Shown here: in pieces, positions 57,001-64,000 of the stretch | How positions within the stretch are numbered: position 1 is the stretch's first letter | How the letters are laid out: every line of letters starts with the position of its first letter | Assembly (NCBI RefSeq): GCF_023283985.1 | Contig: NZ_JAKIKU010000003.1 | Coordinates: 456,544 to 520,543, forward strand | Direction of reading: 5' to 3' | Source: Shewanella electrodiphila | Lineage (GTDB): Bacteria; Pseudomonadota; Gammaproteobacteria; Enterobacterales; Shewanellaceae | Length of the DNA stretch: 64,000 nucleotides | Program-made: the position numbers and the translations under genes | The notes under the pieces: model-generated | The model's input: only the letters and a program-made list of their open reading frames with translations | The model's database searches: none | Told to the model about the DNA's origin: nothing

Positions 57001-57448
57001 GATTATCGGGTTGAAAAAGATTTAAACTAAATACCATCGCTTTAAGTTGTAAGGCGATGTAAGGCATTATTCCAAATAAAGCAATTAAGGTAACGATGGC
57101 GGCTAAGGTCTGAGACTTACCATATCGCGCAGCAATAAAATCAGCAACAGAGGTAATATTTTGCGCTTTTGAGATGATAACCATCTTGCGCAGTACCCCA
57201 AAACCTAGGGTAAAGACCAGTATCGGACCTAAATATATTGGTAAAAATGACCATAAATCGTTTGCAGATTGACCTACTGTGCCCAAAAAACTCCATGACG
57301 AACAATAAACCGCTAGACTTAAGCCGTATATCCAAACCTGCACCTTTTTGGTGATCTTGCTAAACCACCGCTCAGCACCCCATGCCAAGATGAACAGTAA
57401 AGAAACATAGCAAATTGCAATGACAGCAACGACTAAGGTTAAATTCAT
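54026..57448 (-). CDS. crbS: SLC5-type sensor histidine kinase with receiver (CrbS-like)
   Basis: An 1140-residue hybrid sensor. About 500 N-terminal residues form a Na+/solute symporter domain of 13 helices (YGLSLAVYCSSWSFLGTVGQ, VADFIAARYGKS). Then come a linker, a PAS domain (MSVVDKDLNLVAWNFKYAELYDY), a coiled coil (ETLETRVQERTYELAMLNSELL), a histidine kinase with phospho-acceptor in AVGHDLMQPLNAARLF, N-box NFLTNAYRYAKGG, DTGCGID and GLGLGLAIA, and a receiver domain (VLCIDNEEAIL, phospho-Asp in LADYHLD). It stands divergently to acs, 186 bases away. In Vibrio, CrbS with CrbR controls acs and the acetate switch; the same role is inferred. No CrbR is in the window. Confidence 0.92.
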   Translation of the reverse strand: MNLTLVVAVIAICYVSLLFILAWGAERWFSKITKKVQVWIYGLSLAVYCSSWSFLGTVGQSANDLWSFLPIYLGPILVFTLGFGVLRKMVIISKAQNITSVADFIAARYGKSQTLAAIVTLIALFGIMPYIALQLKAMVFSLNLFQPDNQPLSPVSVPLLITFVLAIFAILFGTRKLDATEHNPGMMVAIAFESLVKLAAFLIVGFVITYGFFDGFGDIWQQASEKDIIKKGNLNIVSFLPEMLVGIAAFMCMPRQFHVMVVECAEETVLNKARWIFPLYLAMFGLFVAPLALAGTLLLGDNVAADTYVINLPLALDQPVLAVIALLGTLSAATGMVIVAVVTISVMISNEWLVPFMLRTGRVNGTNFNQFARFLLNARRLAIVIILALGYLSYLLFGNSESLSHLGQLSFGAFAQLAPALLGGMYWKYGNRSGVFLGLAVGFSLWCYILFEGSVGLGGDTGLLASISPEVADTLIALLANVICYVLGSLWFRAGVAERIQASHFINPGVNKQGDKKDANRKHGAISQQDLLILASRFVSPTRAYESFSKFSPDAVRSDSWHKVAGEPLISHTEHMLAGVLGASSASLVMDSVLQGRDLALDEVFSLVDEASSKIILSQDMLRGAIEHAYEGMSVVDKDLNLVAWNFKYAELYDYPEGFLQQGMPISEVVRFNAARGYCGEGDIETQVDIRVQHMRNGTEHTSERQRRDGKVIKIQGNPMPDGGFVMTFTDITQYRLQEKALIEANETLETRVQERTYELAMLNSELLEAKAQEELANASKSRFLAAVGHDLMQPLNAARLFTASLAQYPNLDLEGKTTISHINNSLRTAGELLTDLLDISKLDSGMVEVNRRDFALGELLNGLAVEFEAMAKDNQIRFNMMPCNATINSDLSLLRRILQNFLTNAYRYAKGGQVLLGCRRRGDFVEIQVLDTGCGIDENETEEIFKEFKRLNHPSSRNVSGLGLGLAIADRISKVLDHQIQVSSKLGQGSVFSIIVPLGETVSEKVIKPVPTLTQPLAGVKVLCIDNEEAILAGLESLLTRWKCEVVCASDLADARIKLGLKGVAPDIVLADYHLDNDQNGVDAMDGIRSRYGEHLPGILITANTNKDLVDDVQKRGYHYMAKMVKPAALRALISSLVK

Positions 57449-57634
57449 GGCTTTCTCTTCTTATTATATTTGCTTAATAATTGGGCAATAATTCTGTATC
57501 AATTTGATGCCATGCTAACATGCGCAACAGGTTAAATATTAAGGATATTTTAAAACTAGACCAAGGTCTAATAGTGTTAACCTCACCTTGCAGACGATAC
57601 TTTCGTAACGCTAAATTCGACAAAGGGAAGCCAT

Positions 57635-59587
57635 ATGAGCTCGCAGTCTCTCTATAAAGTACCAGCAGATTTTGCAACCAACGCACTGGTAGACAATGAT
57701 ACCTATAAGAAAATGTACCAAGAATCTGTGGTAAATCCAGAAGGTTTTTGGAGAGAACACGGTAAGCGTATTGATTGGATCAAACCCTACACCAAAATTA
57801 AGAAAACATCATTTGATGATCATAACCTTTCCATCAATTGGTTTTATGACGGTACATTAAACGCATCAGAGAACTGTTTAGATCGCCACCTTGAAAAGAA
57901 TGGCGACCGTGTTGCTATTATTTGGGAAGGCGATGATGCCACTGAACAACGTAAAATAACTTACCGCGAATTGCACACTGATGTGTGTAAGTTTGCTAAC
58001 GCCCTTCGTAGCCAAGGTGTTTGTAAAGGTGATGTCGTTACAATCTACATGCCTATGGTCCCTGAAGCGGCCGTAGCAATGTTAGCCTGTGCTCGCATTG
58101 GTGCAGTCCATTCAGTAGTGTTTGGTGGCTTCTCACCAGACTCTATCGCCTCTCGTGTAATTGATGGTAATTCAAAAGTTCTTATTACTGCCGATGAAGG
58201 TGTTCGTGGTGGACGAAAAATCCCATTAAAACGCAGTATTGATGATGCGCTGAATAATCCTGATGTTGATTGTGTGGAAAAAGTCATTGTACTTAATCGT
58301 ACTGGTGGCGACATCGATTGGGTTGAGGGACGTGACGTTTGGTGGAGTGATGTGATGGCAACAGCATCAGAACATTGCCAAGCAGAAGAAATGGGCGCAG
58401 AAGACCCGCTATTTCTACTTTACACTTCCGGTTCAACTGGTAACCCTAAAGGCGTTTTACATACGACCGGTGGTTACATGGTCTACGCTTCAATGACTCA
58501 CGAATACGTCTTTGATTACAAAGAAGGTGAAGTCTACTGGTGTACTGCTGATGTAGGCTGGATTACAGGTCACTCGTACATGGTTTATGGCCCATTAGCT
58601 AACGGGGCAACTGTACTTATTCATGAAGGCGTTCCTAACTCCCCAGGCCCTTCTCGTTTAGGTGAAATGATTGACCGTCATAAAGTTAATATCCTTTACA
58701 CTGCACCGACATTAATCCGTGCATTAATGGCTGAAGGTAAAGAACAGTTTGAAGGTTTCGATGGTAGTTCGTTACGCGTCATGGGCTCAGTAGGCGAACC
58801 AATCAACCCGGAAGCATGGCGTTGGTATCATGAAGTCATTGGGCATGAGTCTTGTCCTATTGTCGATACCTGGTGGCAAACAGAAACTGGCGGGATTTTG
58901 ATTAGCCCGTTACCTGGCGCAACTGATGCAAAACCAGGCTCTGCGACTCGTCCTTTCTTTGGCGTGCAGCCAGCTCTAGTGGATAACATGGGCAACATTT
59001 TAGATGGCGCTGTCGATGGAAACCTAGTCATTCTTGACTCATGGCCTGGACAAATGCGCACGGTTTATGGCGATCATGACCGATTTGCACTGACATATTT
59101 TAAAACCTTTAGAGGTATGTATTTCACTGGCGACGGTGCACGTCGTGACGAAGATGGATATTACTGGATTACCGGACGTGTGGATGATGTTATCAATGTT
59201 TCTGGTCACCGTTTAGGTACTGCTGAAGTTGAGAGTGCCCTAGTTTCACATGAGCTAGTTGCTGAAGCCGCTGTAGTTGGTTACCCCCATGACATCAAAG
59301 GTCAAGGCATCTACGCTTATGTGACTCTGACCAAAGGTGTTGAAGAAACCGAGGAGCTACGTCAAGGGCTTCGCCAATGGGTAAGAAAAGAAATTGGTGC
59401 CCTCGCGACCCCTGATTTAATTCAATGGGCTGGCGGTCTACCTAAAACACGTTCAGGCAAGATTATGCGTCGATTCTTACGTAAAATTGCCGCTAATGAA
59501 GTCACTAACTTAGGTGATTCGTCGACATTGGCAGATCCAGCCGTTATCGATACCCTAATTGAATCACGTTTGAATAAAACAGAATAA
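57635..59587 (+). CDS. acs: Acetyl-coenzyme A synthetase
   Basis: A 650-residue AMP-forming ligase. The P-loop-like [11 protein letters not shown], the adenylate motifs [10 protein letters not shown] and [14 protein letters not shown], and the C-terminal [11 protein letters not shown] carrying the catalytic Lys that is commonly acetylated, are all intact. Length matches E. coli Acs (652). It lets the cell use acetate and is divergent from its probable sensor gene; two hairpins follow it. Confidence 0.98.
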   Translation: MSSQSLYKVPADFATNALVDNDTYKKMYQESVVNPEGFWREHGKRIDWIKPYTKIKKTSFDDHNLSINWFYDGTLNASENCLDRHLEKNGDRVAIIWEGDDATEQRKITYRELHTDVCKFANALRSQGVCKGDVVTIYMPMVPEAAVAMLACARIGAVHSVVFGGFSPDSIASRVIDGNSKVLITADEGVRGGRKIPLKRSIDDALNNPDVDCVEKVIVLNRTGGDIDWVEGRDVWWSDVMATASEHCQAEEMGAEDPLFLLYTSGSTGNPKGVLHTTGGYMVYASMTHEYVFDYKEGEVYWCTADVGWITGHSYMVYGPLANGATVLIHEGVPNSPGPSRLGEMIDRHKVNILYTAPTLIRALMAEGKEQFEGFDGSSLRVMGSVGEPINPEAWRWYHEVIGHESCPIVDTWWQTETGGILISPLPGATDAKPGSATRPFFGVQPALVDNMGNILDGAVDGNLVILDSWPGQMRTVYGDHDRFALTYFKTFRGMYFTGDGARRDEDGYYWITGRVDDVINVSGHRLGTAEVESALVSHELVAEAAVVGYPHDIKGQGIYAYVTLTKGVEETEELRQGLRQWVRKEIGALATPDLIQWAGGLPKTRSGKIMRRFLRKIAANEVTNLGDSSTLADPAVIDTLIESRLNKTE

Positions 59588-59642
59588 CGCTAACAATATT
59601 TGTTAGAGGTTATTCAAAACCTTTTACGTCCTACCCACCTAG

Positions 59643-59691
59643 AGAATCTTGACCAGATTCTCATTGCCCCCTCAATTGAGGGGGCTTTTTT
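59643..59691 (+). terminator. Double hairpin terminator after acs
   Basis: The first hairpin, GAGAATCT with AGATTCTC around TGACC, has no T-run. The second, GCCCCCTC with GAGGGGGC around AATT, is followed by TTTTTT, giving an intrinsic terminator. Confidence 0.9.
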
Positions 59692-59817
59692 ATGTCACAT
59701 AACAATTTTAGCAATCTCATTGTTCCTGATTTAGCGGGCTTCCATGCTAAAGTAGCTATTCAGTCATGAGTCATGCTCATATTTCTAATTATTGAATTAT
59801 TATTAAACAACGAGTTT

Positions 59818-61575
59818 ATGTCAGTAACCATTTCGCTTCGTGATTATCAGCAAGATTCAGTCAATGCGGCTATTACTCACTTTAAGAAAAGTAATGATTC
59901 AGCAGTATTAGTTTTACCTACCGGTGCAGGAAAAAGCATTGTTATTGCAGAGCTTGCACGGATCGCTCGCGGTAATGTTCTAGTACTCACTCATGTAAAA
60001 GAGTTAGTGGCACAAAATGCTGAAAAAGTGGCTCTGCTCACCGAAGAGGCCAGTATCTATTCTGCGGGTCTAAATCAAAAGAAAGCCGTTGGTAAAACCG
60101 TTGTTGCCAGTGTGCAATCTGCAGCTCGGGCACCTGAAAAATTTACTCAAGTGTTTTCATTAGTCATCATCGATGAGTGTCATCGAGTCAGTAACGATGA
60201 AAATAGTCAATACTGGCAACTACTTGAACATTTAAAAAAACAAAACTCACAACTTAAACTGCTAGGTTTAACAGCCACGCCCTATCGATTAGGATTAGGA
60301 TGGATTTTTCGCCACCACTATCACGGTAAAGTCGGCAATACTGAAAAGCCTATATTTGAGCAATGTATTTTCGAATTGCCTATGCGTCCGCTAATCAAGC
60401 AAGGGTATTTAACCGCCCCGAAAATCTTTGATGGCTTATGTGCACAATATGATTTTAGCCAAGTCACGCCTTCTGAAACAGGGGAATTCCCCCAAAAAGA
60501 AGTTGATGATTTGCTCAATCATCAAGGCCGTGCAACCACAGCCATTATCAAACAAGTTCTACAACTTGCAGAGCAGCGTAAAGGCGTGCTTATTTTTGCA
60601 GCTACGGTTAGGCATGCAAAAGAAATCATTAAATTGCTGGCAGATGATGCCGCTTTAATTACTGCTGATACTCCTCATATTGAACGCGATGAAATTATTT
60701 CCCGCTTTAAACAGCAGCAACTTAAATTCATAGTTAACGTTGCGGTATTAACTACAGGGTTTGACGCGCCTCACGTTGATTTAATCGCGATATTAAGACC
60801 CACTGCATCAGTGAGCTTATTTCAACAGATGATTGGCAGAGGATTACGTTTAGCGCCTAATAAAGCTGATTGCTTAGTCATAGATTACGCTGCAAATGGC
60901 TATGATTTATATTTCCCAGAAGTCGGCCAAGTAAAAACTAACAGCAAGTCGGTTCCAGTTCAGGTTCATTGTCCTGTATGTCAATTTGCCAATACCTTTT
61001 GGGGGCTAGTTGATGGCGACGGTGATATCGTTGAACATTTTGGTAGGCGCTGCCAAGGGCTTATCGAAAATACTCACGATACTCAAAAACATCAATGCGA
61101 TTTTCGTTTTCGCTCTAAATCGTGTCCAGACTGCGGCGCTGAAAATGATATTGCTGCGCGTATTTGTCAAACTTGCCAATCAACCTTGATTGATCCCGAC
61201 AAACGCTTAAAACAAGTGCTTTCATCACAGCATCATCATTTATTTAAATGCCAAGAAATGCAGTTAGTCGCTGAAGGCAATAAATTAATAGTCCAGTATT
61301 TTGATATTGACGCCAATGACTTTAAACAAACGTTCAGAATGGAAACACCCGCTCAACGTCGCGCCCTATTCGCCATTTTTATTGCACCTCATTCTCGCAC
61401 TCCAGGAATGAAACACCCACAATATAAATCACCTCAGGAATTAGTCGTGTCGTCTGAAAACTTTAAAACTCCTGATTTGCTGTTATTAAAAAAACAGAAG
61501 AATAAATGGGATTTAGTTGAAAAGTTTTTTGACTACAAAGGCCGTTATAAAACAATCAATGAGAACAGTTTTTAA
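59818..61575 (+). CDS. radD: RadD-type superfamily 2 helicase (YejH)
   Basis: The Met of MSVTISLRDYQQDSVNAAI is used; the frame is open 15 codons further. It gives 585 residues, as in E. coli RadD (586). Helicase motifs are Walker A LPTGAGKSIV, DECHR (motif II), GLTATPYRLG (III), TTGFDAPHVD (V) and QQMIGRGLRLAP (VI), followed by zinc-ribbon pairs CPVCQFAN and CPDCGAEN/CQTC. RadD works with RecA and RadA in recombination repair. It is a single gene with a weak Shine-Dalgarno. Confidence 0.95.
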   Translation: MSVTISLRDYQQDSVNAAITHFKKSNDSAVLVLPTGAGKSIVIAELARIARGNVLVLTHVKELVAQNAEKVALLTEEASIYSAGLNQKKAVGKTVVASVQSAARAPEKFTQVFSLVIIDECHRVSNDENSQYWQLLEHLKKQNSQLKLLGLTATPYRLGLGWIFRHHYHGKVGNTEKPIFEQCIFELPMRPLIKQGYLTAPKIFDGLCAQYDFSQVTPSETGEFPQKEVDDLLNHQGRATTAIIKQVLQLAEQRKGVLIFAATVRHAKEIIKLLADDAALITADTPHIERDEIISRFKQQQLKFIVNVAVLTTGFDAPHVDLIAILRPTASVSLFQQMIGRGLRLAPNKADCLVIDYAANGYDLYFPEVGQVKTNSKSVPVQVHCPVCQFANTFWGLVDGDGDIVEHFGRRCQGLIENTHDTQKHQCDFRFRSKSCPDCGAENDIAARICQTCQSTLIDPDKRLKQVLSSQHHHLFKCQEMQLVAEGNKLIVQYFDIDANDFKQTFRMETPAQRRALFAIFIAPHSRTPGMKHPQYKSPQELVVSSENFKTPDLLLLKKQKNKWDLVEKFFDYKGRYKTINENSF

Positions 61576-61647
61576 TTGGGTAAGGTATAAATTATCAATT
61601 CAATAAAACTTATGGTATAAATCGTCAAATCAAAAAAAGGAGTCACT

Positions 61648-61908
61648 ATGTTTGTTGTAATTTTTGGCCGTCCAGGCTGCCCATATTGTGTTCGTGCTGT
61701 TGAATTATCAGAAAAATTAACTGCGCAGCGTGACGATTTTAAATTCAAATACGTAGATATTCATGCTGAAGGCATTTCTAAAGCAGATTTAGAAAAAACA
61801 GTAGGCAAGCCTGTTGAAACTGTACCGCAAATCTTTGTCGATGAAACTCACGTAGGTGGTTACACTGAATTCGAACAATATGTTCGTTCAAACAACTTGT
61901 TAGGCTAA
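61648..61908 (+). CDS. grxA: Glutaredoxin 1
   Basis: An 86-residue thioredoxin-fold reductase with the active site CPYC in FGRPGCPYCVRAVELSEKL, the cis-Pro region TVPQIFVDETHVGGYTEFEQ, and length equal to E. coli GrxA (85). It reduces disulfides with glutathione, including in ribonucleotide reductase. AAAAAAGGAG gives a strong ribosome site. Confidence 0.97.
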   Translation: MFVVIFGRPGCPYCVRAVELSEKLTAQRDDFKFKYVDIHAEGISKADLEKTVGKPVETVPQIFVDETHVGGYTEFEQYVRSNNLLG

Positions 61909-61943
61909 TTAGCAACTTAAAAAGTTGATAATTCACGTCATTA

Positions 61944-61977
61944 AAAAAGGGTTAATTCAATTGAATTAACCCTTTTT
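61944..61977. terminator. Bidirectional terminator between grxA and the porin gene
   Basis: AAAAAGGGTTAATTCAA and TTGAATTAACCCTTTTT are fully complementary and adjacent, leaving only the centre as the loop. T-runs occur on both strands for the convergent genes. Confidence 0.9.
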
Positions 61978-62021
61978 GTTGTAACAAAGCTCATGGGGGG
62001 AGAAGTTACACGTAAACTGTT

Positions 62022-63185
62022 TTACAGAACGTATTTAGCTGAGAACATAATTCGGCTTAAATCACCATCACTACCATCTTCTCTTTCGTTCATAGCATAC
62101 ATATATTCAACACCAAAAGTTAATGGCTTAGTTGGAGAATAAAGTAAGTTAATATAGCTTGAGTAAGACTCGGCATTCACTTGATCGCTTGATAACATTG
62201 TGTCGTTATCTGCTTTAAATGCTGATACGGTTAAACTTGAACGCCATTTATCATTCCACCAGTGGCGATAAGCAGCATAACCACCATAAGAACTGATGGT
62301 CTGGATTTCACCTGAAGCATCAAGGTTACCAGCATTAGCATAGTTAAGCGCCATATAACGCCCTAAACCTTCACCGTAAGTCGCTGAGAATTTAAAATCA
62401 TCACTACCTACTGGGATAACACCAGCAATACTCGCACCATAACCCATTTCAGTTGAATCTATGTCAATTGGATCATCACTGGTACCAATATTTTGTTCCA
62501 CATTTAACTGACGTAAAATACCTGCAACAGAAATCGCTGTACCACCTTCTGTCTTAAAGTTATAACGTGCAACCACATCAGGTACGATACCACTGCCACT
62601 GGTTAATCGAGAGGATGTTTGATATTTATTGACTGTGGTTTCTGGGTTTTCAATCGCTAATTGGAATCCGCCATTGGTATAACGAATCATTGCTTGGCGA
62701 ACAAACGGCGTACCTTCTGCTGCGCCAACAAAATCTAAGTTTTCTGGTAATGCACCTGGATTTTGGAAGGTCGTCCATGTTTGGCCCACTGTCCAATTAT
62801 CGTAACTAACAAATGCCTGGCGAATTCGAGGTGAATAACTATTAGAAACACGCTCATTACCATCACTATGCGTCATAAAATCTAATTCAATAAAACCCGT
62901 TAATTTATGGCCGTCAAAATCAGACACGGTTTTGAAATTAAATCGAGTTTCACGGGCTTGAAAATCGACGACTTGATTACCATTCCCTTCAACCCCATAA
63001 ATGGTGCCAGGCACATAAAACTGACGAGATAAATACCCTGAGTCTGGAGCTCCGTTACCATAATCACTGAACATCACATCAGCTTTAACATAACCACCAA
63101 ACTGCATGTCAGTATCCGCATAACTCACATTACTTAATGCCAGCATCGAAATACCTATTATTAAACCAATTTTTGCTTGTTTCAT
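62022..63185 (-). CDS. DcaP-like trimeric outer-membrane porin
   Basis: A roughly 388-residue beta-barrel with signal peptide MKQAKIGLIIGISMLALSNVSYA and barrel onset QFGGYVKADVMFSDYG. The arrangement ARETRFNFKTVSDFDGHKL followed by GFIELDFMT and AFVSYDNWTVGQTWTTF is typical of DcaP-family dicarboxylate/peptide porins, and the C-terminal residues FSAKYVL end in the aromatic-hydrophobic pattern of porins. Two adjacent Met codons lie behind AGGGAG; the second is taken because the spacing is better. Substrate is unknown. Confidence 0.85.
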   Translation of the reverse strand: MKQAKIGLIIGISMLALSNVSYADTDMQFGGYVKADVMFSDYGNGAPDSGYLSRQFYVPGTIYGVEGNGNQVVDFQARETRFNFKTVSDFDGHKLTGFIELDFMTHSDGNERVSNSYSPRIRQAFVSYDNWTVGQTWTTFQNPGALPENLDFVGAAEGTPFVRQAMIRYTNGGFQLAIENPETTVNKYQTSSRLTSGSGIVPDVVARYNFKTEGGTAISVAGILRQLNVEQNIGTSDDPIDIDSTEMGYGASIAGVIPVGSDDFKFSATYGEGLGRYMALNYANAGNLDASGEIQTISSYGGYAAYRHWWNDKWRSSLTVSAFKADNDTMLSSDQVNAESYSSYINLLYSPTKPLTFGVEYMYAMNEREDGSDGDLSRIMFSAKYVL

Positions 63186-63513
63186 CATGCTCTCCCTGTT
63201 CTTATCATCCATAGCAATATGACCCAGTTAACAACTAATCAACATTAGCAATAGGTCTATTAGACAAAAGTAGATGAGGAGCCACTAAAATTATTAGAGA
63301 AGAATGACACGAGTTATGGGTAAATATTTAAATTAAAAAGGTTTAGCAATGAAAGTGAAGAAAAGAAAAAGAATGCTTAAAAGCTGTAGATACTAATTTA
63401 GTTTTATAGAAGAGTGTCACTTTTAATATCACGGTAGTAAGTGTAAAGCGAAGTTAAATATTGAGAGGAGGAACTGAATTAAAGCCAAACGGGCAATCTC
63501 ACTTTCAGAAAAG

Positions 63514-63589
63514 TGGTGGGTCGTGAAGGATTCGAACCTTCGACCAATTGGTTAAAAGCCAACTGCTCTACCAACTGAGCTAACGACCC
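63514..63589 (-). tRNA. tRNA-Lys (UUU)
   Basis: The 76-base sequence folds into a cloverleaf: acceptor GGGTCG/CGACCC, D-arm with AGCTCAGTTGGTAGAGC, anticodon loop CTTTTAA (anticodon TTT), T-arm GGTTCGAATCC, discriminator A and encoded CCA. It is identical to the other two intact copies. Confidence 0.97.
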
Positions 63590-63627
63590 ATCTATATTTC
63601 ATTAAAACTTATGTCTTAATTGGAGAG

Positions 63628-63682
63628 AAAGCCAACTGTCTATTCTTGTTAACAAGAGCACGAACAACTGAGCTAACGACCC
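63628..63682 (-). pseudogene. Broken tRNA-Lys copy
   Basis: Only the first 18 bases of the tRNA (GGGTCGTTAGCTCAGTTG) and a piece around CAGTTGGCTTT remain. Between them sits an unrelated 26-base stretch with a TCTTGTTAACAAGA palindrome, and the 3' half is missing. It lies between two intact copies, so it arose by damage to one unit of the array. Confidence 0.85.
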
Positions 63683-63751
63683 ATCTAGTTTTACGTAATG
63701 ATTTATTACGTCTGAATTAAAGCCAAACTGGCAATCTCACTTTCAGAAAAG

Positions 63752-63827
63752 TGGTGGGTCGTGAAGGATTCGAACCTTCGACCAATTGGTTAAAAGCCAA
63801 CTGCTCTACCAACTGAGCTAACGACCC
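63752..63827 (-). tRNA. tRNA-Lys (UUU)
   Basis: Same 76-base tRNA as the first copy, with an intact cloverleaf, TTT anticodon and CCA end. The spacers between copies (containing TTTTACGTAATGATT-like sequence and ATTACGT inverted repeats) are also similar, so whole units were duplicated. Confidence 0.97.
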
Positions 63828-63893
63828 ATCTATGTTTTACGTAACGATTCATTACGTCTAAATCTATGCCGAACTGGCAACACCTTTAGAAAG

Positions 63894-63969
63894 TGGTGGG
63901 TCGTGAAGGATTCGAACCTTCGACCAATTGGTTAAAAGCCAACTGCTCTACCAACTGAGCTAACGACCC
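63894..63969 (-). tRNA. tRNA-Lys (UUU)
   Basis: Third intact copy. The spacer that follows repeats the sequence before copy two, so the array probably continues beyond the right edge of the window. Confidence 0.97.
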
Positions 63970-64000
63970 ATCTAGTTTTACGTAATGATTCATTACGTCT

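Noticed and set aside
63514..63969. CRISPR-like array at the right edge
   Set aside because: The repeated units fold as complete tRNA-Lys genes and the spacers are similar to one another, unlike CRISPR spacers.

Overview
The window reads as a chromosomal segment of a marine gammaproteobacterium, most probably Shewanella. Pointers are the small four-haem periplasmic cytochrome of the CctA/STC type, the assimilatory nitrate locus with a CobA and a YbiB-like protein, RadD, GrxA, a CrbS-type sensor divergent from acs, the many TonB-dependent receptors, the AT-rich base composition and the Shewanella-like style of genes. The genus is inferred from protein resemblance, not from a marker gene search.

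Layout: 1-1.9 kb holds a curli pair (csgB and a very long csgA-like gene that runs off the left edge). 2.2-14.5 kb is a nitrate assimilation locus on the minus strand in two transcription units: nasA-cobA-ybiB-like-ANTAR regulator, and nirB-nirD-nitrate transporter-PP2C/kinase fusion. Each unit has a sigma-54 type promoter; the nasA unit also has a perfect NarL/NarP palindrome and NtrC-like dyads, and the nirB unit has a structured leader ending in an intrinsic terminator, the expected target of the ANTAR antiterminator. 14.9-17.5 kb: cctA, htpX, pepE. 17.6-19.9 kb: a haem-type TonB receptor with an upstream Fur-like box. 20.3-26.2 kb: a complete RND efflux operon.

26.5-37.2 kb is accessory and partly decayed. 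It carries a small orphan gene, a remnant of a second bioD joined to a dead REP-associated transposase, a repeat-built lipoprotein with its TonB receptor, three exact-length 40-bp tandem repeats, a PL7 alginate lyase, a degraded tyrosine recombinase, and a 275-bp MITE-like element that supplies the last codons and stop of the working bioD. 37.2-42.5 kb: biotin cluster bioBFCD with divergent bioA. 42.9-48.4 kb: an Lrp-type regulator divergent from a TonB receptor, an NCS1 permease and a DUF917 protein, which looks like an uptake and catabolism module for an unknown nitrogenous (perhaps hydantoin-like) compound. 49.1-53.3 kb: a second sugar-type TonB receptor and a GarR/DehR-type reductase. Palindromes of the form TTGGT-N2/3-ACCAA precede these and also lie upstream of the alginate lyase, suggesting one uronate/alginate regulon. 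53.4-63.2 kb: a GST, crbS, acs, radD, grxA and a DcaP-like porin. The right edge is a tRNA-Lys(UUU) array with three intact copies and one broken copy.

Starts were moved from the longest reading frame where a Shine-Dalgarno sequence or signal peptide clearly favoured an internal codon (ybiB-like, nasA, cctA, htpX, RND adaptor, bioB, the 43.6 kb receptor, the NCS1 permease, radD, the porin). All functional statements come from reading the sequence and from family knowledge; no database search was run.
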